A DNA stretch of 64,000 bases from assembly GCA_032622095.1 (NCBI GenBank), contig CP136065.1:20138134-20202133 (forward strand), read 5' to 3'. This document shows positions 60,714 through 64,000 of this stretch, one piece after another (position 1 is the stretch's first letter; each line of letters starts with the position of its first letter). The notes under the pieces are model-generated. The model made no database searches, was not told the origin of the DNA, and saw only the letters and a program-made list of their open reading frames with translations. A program made the position numbers and the translations under genes. Source of the DNA: Siphonodentalium dalli (lineage: Eukaryota; Mollusca; Scaphopoda; Gadilida; Siphonodentaliidae).

Positions 60714-60724
60714 CCCCCCCCCCC
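60714..60724 (+). repeat. Poly-C tract, 11 C
   Basis: Counterpart of the 14-C tract at 54042-54055; lies about 50 nt after the RT stop. Confidence 0.9.
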
Positions 60725-60854
60725 TATCATAGAAATTTTATCACGATATTATCCACTGTGTTCAGTACAGAACATATTTTTCAGTGCCCCCACCCCAACT
60801 CATTTTTATATATAGTATTATTGAAACCATATACTATACCTTTATCCAGATAAC

Positions 60855-61280
60855 ATGGATTGGGAAAGCGAGGTCCTCGCATACTTGACCAGCAATTGCA
60901 AAACTACAGCAGTATATTTATCTACTGAAGAACTGTGTAACTTGAATCTACAGGATATTCTCTCCTCTAAAAGCTATATAGAGGTTTTCGACCCATTCAA
61001 CAATGTTTTCAAGCTTAAGCGAATACCTAACTACAGCTCATTTATTCATATGTATACTGGTATCAGATTTAGTACCATAGACTTTCGACTCATTAGCCAG
61101 TTTCATATTTTTATCTACAAAGTCACCAGCAACATTGTCATAAAAATCACATGCCCTTATGATCGTATATGTAAACGATTCCATGTAAACATGTACCCAG
61201 AATGTAAAAAACGAATTCTATACAAATTGTACCATTACTACCTGTTCACTGACATAGATTTTTCCACTCCCATGGACTAA
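60855..61280 (+). CDS. 141-aa protein of unknown function, PLE ORF2 (right copy)
   Basis: Identical in translation to 54186-54611. Here it follows an intact RT gene by 192 nt on the same strand, so it could be read from the same transcript as a second cistron or be a separate unit. The C-x5-C-x3-H-x6-C pattern (residues 100-117) and the basic C-terminal region suggest nucleic-acid binding only loosely. No homologue comes to mind, and a chance ORF is not excluded. Confidence 0.4.
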   Translation: MDWESEVLAYLTSNCKTTAVYLSTEELCNLNLQDILSSKSYIEVFDPFNNVFKLKRIPNYSSFIHMYTGIRFSTIDFRLISQFHIFIYKVTSNIVIKITCPYDRICKRFHVNMYPECKKRILYKLYHYYLFTDIDFSTPMD

Positions 61281-61376
61281 AACATTTTTGGCAGATCACC
61301 CACTTTAACTATCTATTTACCCCTTAAACAACACCATTATCGCCTTTAATATAAACCATATGGCCGCTTAGGTCAC

Positions 61377-61534
61377 GTACATTAACTTCAAATACACCCC
61401 CTGTTCAAATGAAATGTAAAAGCAATATTTTTACTTTTATATTTCCTTAGGCTATGTGCATTAACTTCAAATGCACCCCCTGTTGAAATGGAAATATAAA
61501 AACAATATTTTTATTTTTATATTTCTTTTCTCGA
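61377..61534 (+). repeat. Two 79-bp tandem repeats (right copy)
   Basis: Same pair as 54708-54865, offset 6669. Being present in both element copies, it predates the tandem arrangement. Confidence 0.8.
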
Positions 61535-64000
61535 CTAAAGAGTTTTATAAAAAACCACTCAGTTGGCCTCCCGTTTTTATCGGCGCATGCGCGACCTCAA
61601 GCCATTGCATTTAGCAGACGCTCAATCGTAACCTTCACAAAATCTCGATGATTTCTCTCCTAATTTATATAATTCTCACGTGAGTACACTGTGTATTTAC
61701 TGGTTGTCCATATGCATTTATACTTATAGCACATCTAGGCACATTAATTTCAATTTATCAGATGGTAATTTGTCTAATTTTCCTCTTCTAAAATCACCCC
61801 GTTTGAAATACTTGTCTGCACAACTTTTGATGACATCATCACACTTTTACTGCCAAACTCAACTAAATTTCTATGTCCCCATGTGAACTTCACCTTGTAT
61901 TTTACAATAATCTGTAATCATTATTAGTTCTGTAATGACATTTTCACACTTGTATCAACATGTTGTAGTGCATATTTTGTTTGCGCTTGTAAATAATACA
62001 CAATTATTCACTCATGCTAAAATATAATCATCTAAATTGAAATCTGTACTCCATTATTTTTCCCCCCATTTTATGAGTGCGTGGTGCATAGCGGTTATTT
62101 AGCTGGATCGGCTTAACCACATGTTAAGTGACACTACCTGGATAGTGGGCTTCTTGTGTTAAAAAGTGTCGAAAAGCGGTGGTCTGTTGTTTAAACACTC
62201 CATCACCAGGTACATAACTGACGACGATCCCAGTGAAATTTAGCATTTTACTTCAGACTTACACCTACACTTACATTCCACAACTGCTTACTCATGTACA
62301 TAACTATAAATTTCAAAATTAACCCTTTCGAAAACTCGCGGCCTATGCTTACGTTCCTAATTTCTAAATTTGTAACACCTAACTATGTACCACGCTCCCA
62401 TGTTTTACTGAAACTACCGGTATGGGACAATCATGAAACTTAAGAATATTTTAATACTCTACGTATAACTAGTTCATTTATGATAGTGCGTGATTCTACG
62501 ATACTGGTACGCATACTCTGTCATATGTATACCTATATTTTCCAAATTTCAAAACACCAGGCATACCTCTATTATGCTCCTGTTTTTAATTTTACTGACT
62601 ATGGAATTGTCCAAGTGGCGCTTCGGAATGTGTACCTAGATAATGATCGCCTTTGTCCATGTTACCGAAGACAGGTTTACCCTTGTATTCTGTGGTGTTC
62701 CCAGCCCCCCAGGATCTCTATATTTTACAACATATGTTGTGTAGGCAGGCATTGCAAATACAGGCAAACTTCAGTTTCGGCTTTTAACATTTGACGCATT
62801 TTGTTCCGCCCTGATTTGTTTTAGTTCGTTACAAATTACCTACTTTTCAGACAGCCTATTATTCATTTTGTAATTATTTAGTTGTGGTGTGCTTGCAGAC
62901 TCTATCTGATTTTTTGATAAGTAACATAGATACTTGTGACAGTGTATGAATTGGCATTTCTCACGGCTCCCTATATTTTTTTTCATGTACAGATCACAGA
63001 CTCTCGGCATAACTGACATCGGCATAACTGACCACGGACTCCCGGCAAGGTACATATCGTACTGAGAAATTCCTTAACATTACTGTTCGCATTTACTAAA
63101 CTTAACTGTTCACTAATAAATATTCTAACATATCGTACGGCTAACATATACGCACGTACCTATGCATATGTAACTTTGGTTTCAACGGAAATCCATTAAT
63201 GTATAGATCTTACCTCTACGCATTACGTGCTATGATTTATAATCATAAATAGATTATATTATATTACTCTTAACCAAACTGGTACATTACACACCATCCT
63301 ATTTAATTACATTTATGATTCTTACTGTCTACATTGCGCCCCATCAGTACAGATAGGGTGTACAATTAAATTACTTACGGTTACTTTAACCGTTACAAAC
63401 TACTTCTAATGCTACTTTGCACTATGTTTGCAAACTTCACTGTAACAGCCTAGTACCCTTTTATTAATTATGGCTATATAGGTGGTAATTTACCTATATT
63501 TATGGTATTATAACTCTAATCATCATCAATCCTTACACAACAGTACAGGTGTGTTAGTCCTAGATAACTGGTGTTGTACATATTTCCATGTGTTGGCCTT
63601 TAGGTACATTGTGTGCTCATCGACGGATTATACTGGTTTATGATATTGTATTACATATAACAATACTAACCCAATTTACATCTCTATGAATAACAAATTC
63701 AATTTTGCCATCCCCATACATACTAAAAATACCTTTTTATATTGCCATTTACATGGTACATATCATTACCTAACTTACAATGGTACCTTCCTATATTTAA
63801 GCGCCGGGTACTATCACCCCCAAGCACCTCGGTCTTAACCTACATGATCAATATCATGTATACGACACAATTGCTACATCTGTAGCTTTAATGTATATAC
63901 GTTATCGTTATATTTTTCTTCGTTACCCCTCACCTTATTATATGCAGCCAACTGTATATGACCCACCCCCATTTACATTTTCCCTTTATATTAAATTTAA

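Larger units (their letters stand above)
53910..64000 (+). mobile_element. Penelope-like retroelement, truncated copy plus full unit in tandem
   Basis: The period is 6669 bp. The upstream copy begins at RT codon 795 and runs through ~4.2 kb of mostly noncoding DNA into a complete RT ORF (58200-60662). After that ORF the same sequence starts again and is cut by the window end. PLEs are known for tandem or partial-tandem insertions whose repeated part acts as a pseudo-LTR, and for introns; hammerhead ribozymes are common in them, but I could not find one here. Both copies look identical over the stretches I compared, except a poly-C run of 14 versus 11, so the event is young. The right end and any target-site duplication are outside the window. 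Confidence 0.85.
60582..64000 (+). repeat. PLE direct repeat, right copy (cut by window end)
   Basis: Begins inside the last 26 RT codons and matches 53910-57331 to the last base of the window. Besides ORF2 it holds only noncoding AT-rich sequence with the same hairpins and short meaningless ORFs as the left copy. From 61281 on I see no gene. Confidence 0.95.

Overview
This window is eukaryotic repeat DNA, most likely from an invertebrate animal. I base that on long arrays of a short satellite monomer, the near absence of coding sequence, and a Penelope-like retroelement (PLE). The species cannot be named from the sequence. There is no bacterial-style gene organisation, and I see no rRNA, tRNA or CRISPR array.

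Layout. About 48 kb (three quarters) is one 29-bp satellite in four blocks: 1-10780, 12744-23037, 26507-31588 and 32112-53909. All blocks have the same orientation. The monomer is a 13-nt half (CCTGTGTATAGTG) plus a 16-nt half (CCTGTATTAAAGCAAA). Frequent variants are a 26-bp form lacking ATT, extra 13-nt halves, and AAACC/AACCC/ACCCC at one variable spot. Nested duplications of 42, 84, 87, 504, 516, 2243, about 2500 and 5643 bp show repeated amplification.

The satellite is interrupted by three non-satellite inserts. 10781-12743 (minus) and 23038-26506 (plus) are inverted, partly diverged copies of one unnamed element. They share an end with a subterminal hairpin, an ACGT/CRE-rich module and degenerate ~350-bp repeats. 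Each also carries a ~116-nt segment in which two helices are kept by compensatory base changes, so I propose an undescribed structured RNA. The third insert, 31589-32111, is the end of the second one, copied by a 5.6-kb tandem duplication.

From 53910 to the window end lies a PLE. One 820-codon reverse transcriptase ORF (58200-60662) has all catalytic RT motifs but no visible GIY-YIG endonuclease. It sits between direct repeats of at least 3.4 kb (53910-57331 and 60582-64000, period 6669 bp), the tandem or pseudo-LTR arrangement typical of PLEs. A 141-codon ORF of unknown function follows each RT end. The upstream copy is cut 26 codons before the RT stop and fused directly to satellite. The RT and the 141-codon ORF are the only coding regions I would defend; the many minus-strand ORFs in the satellite are repeat artefacts.
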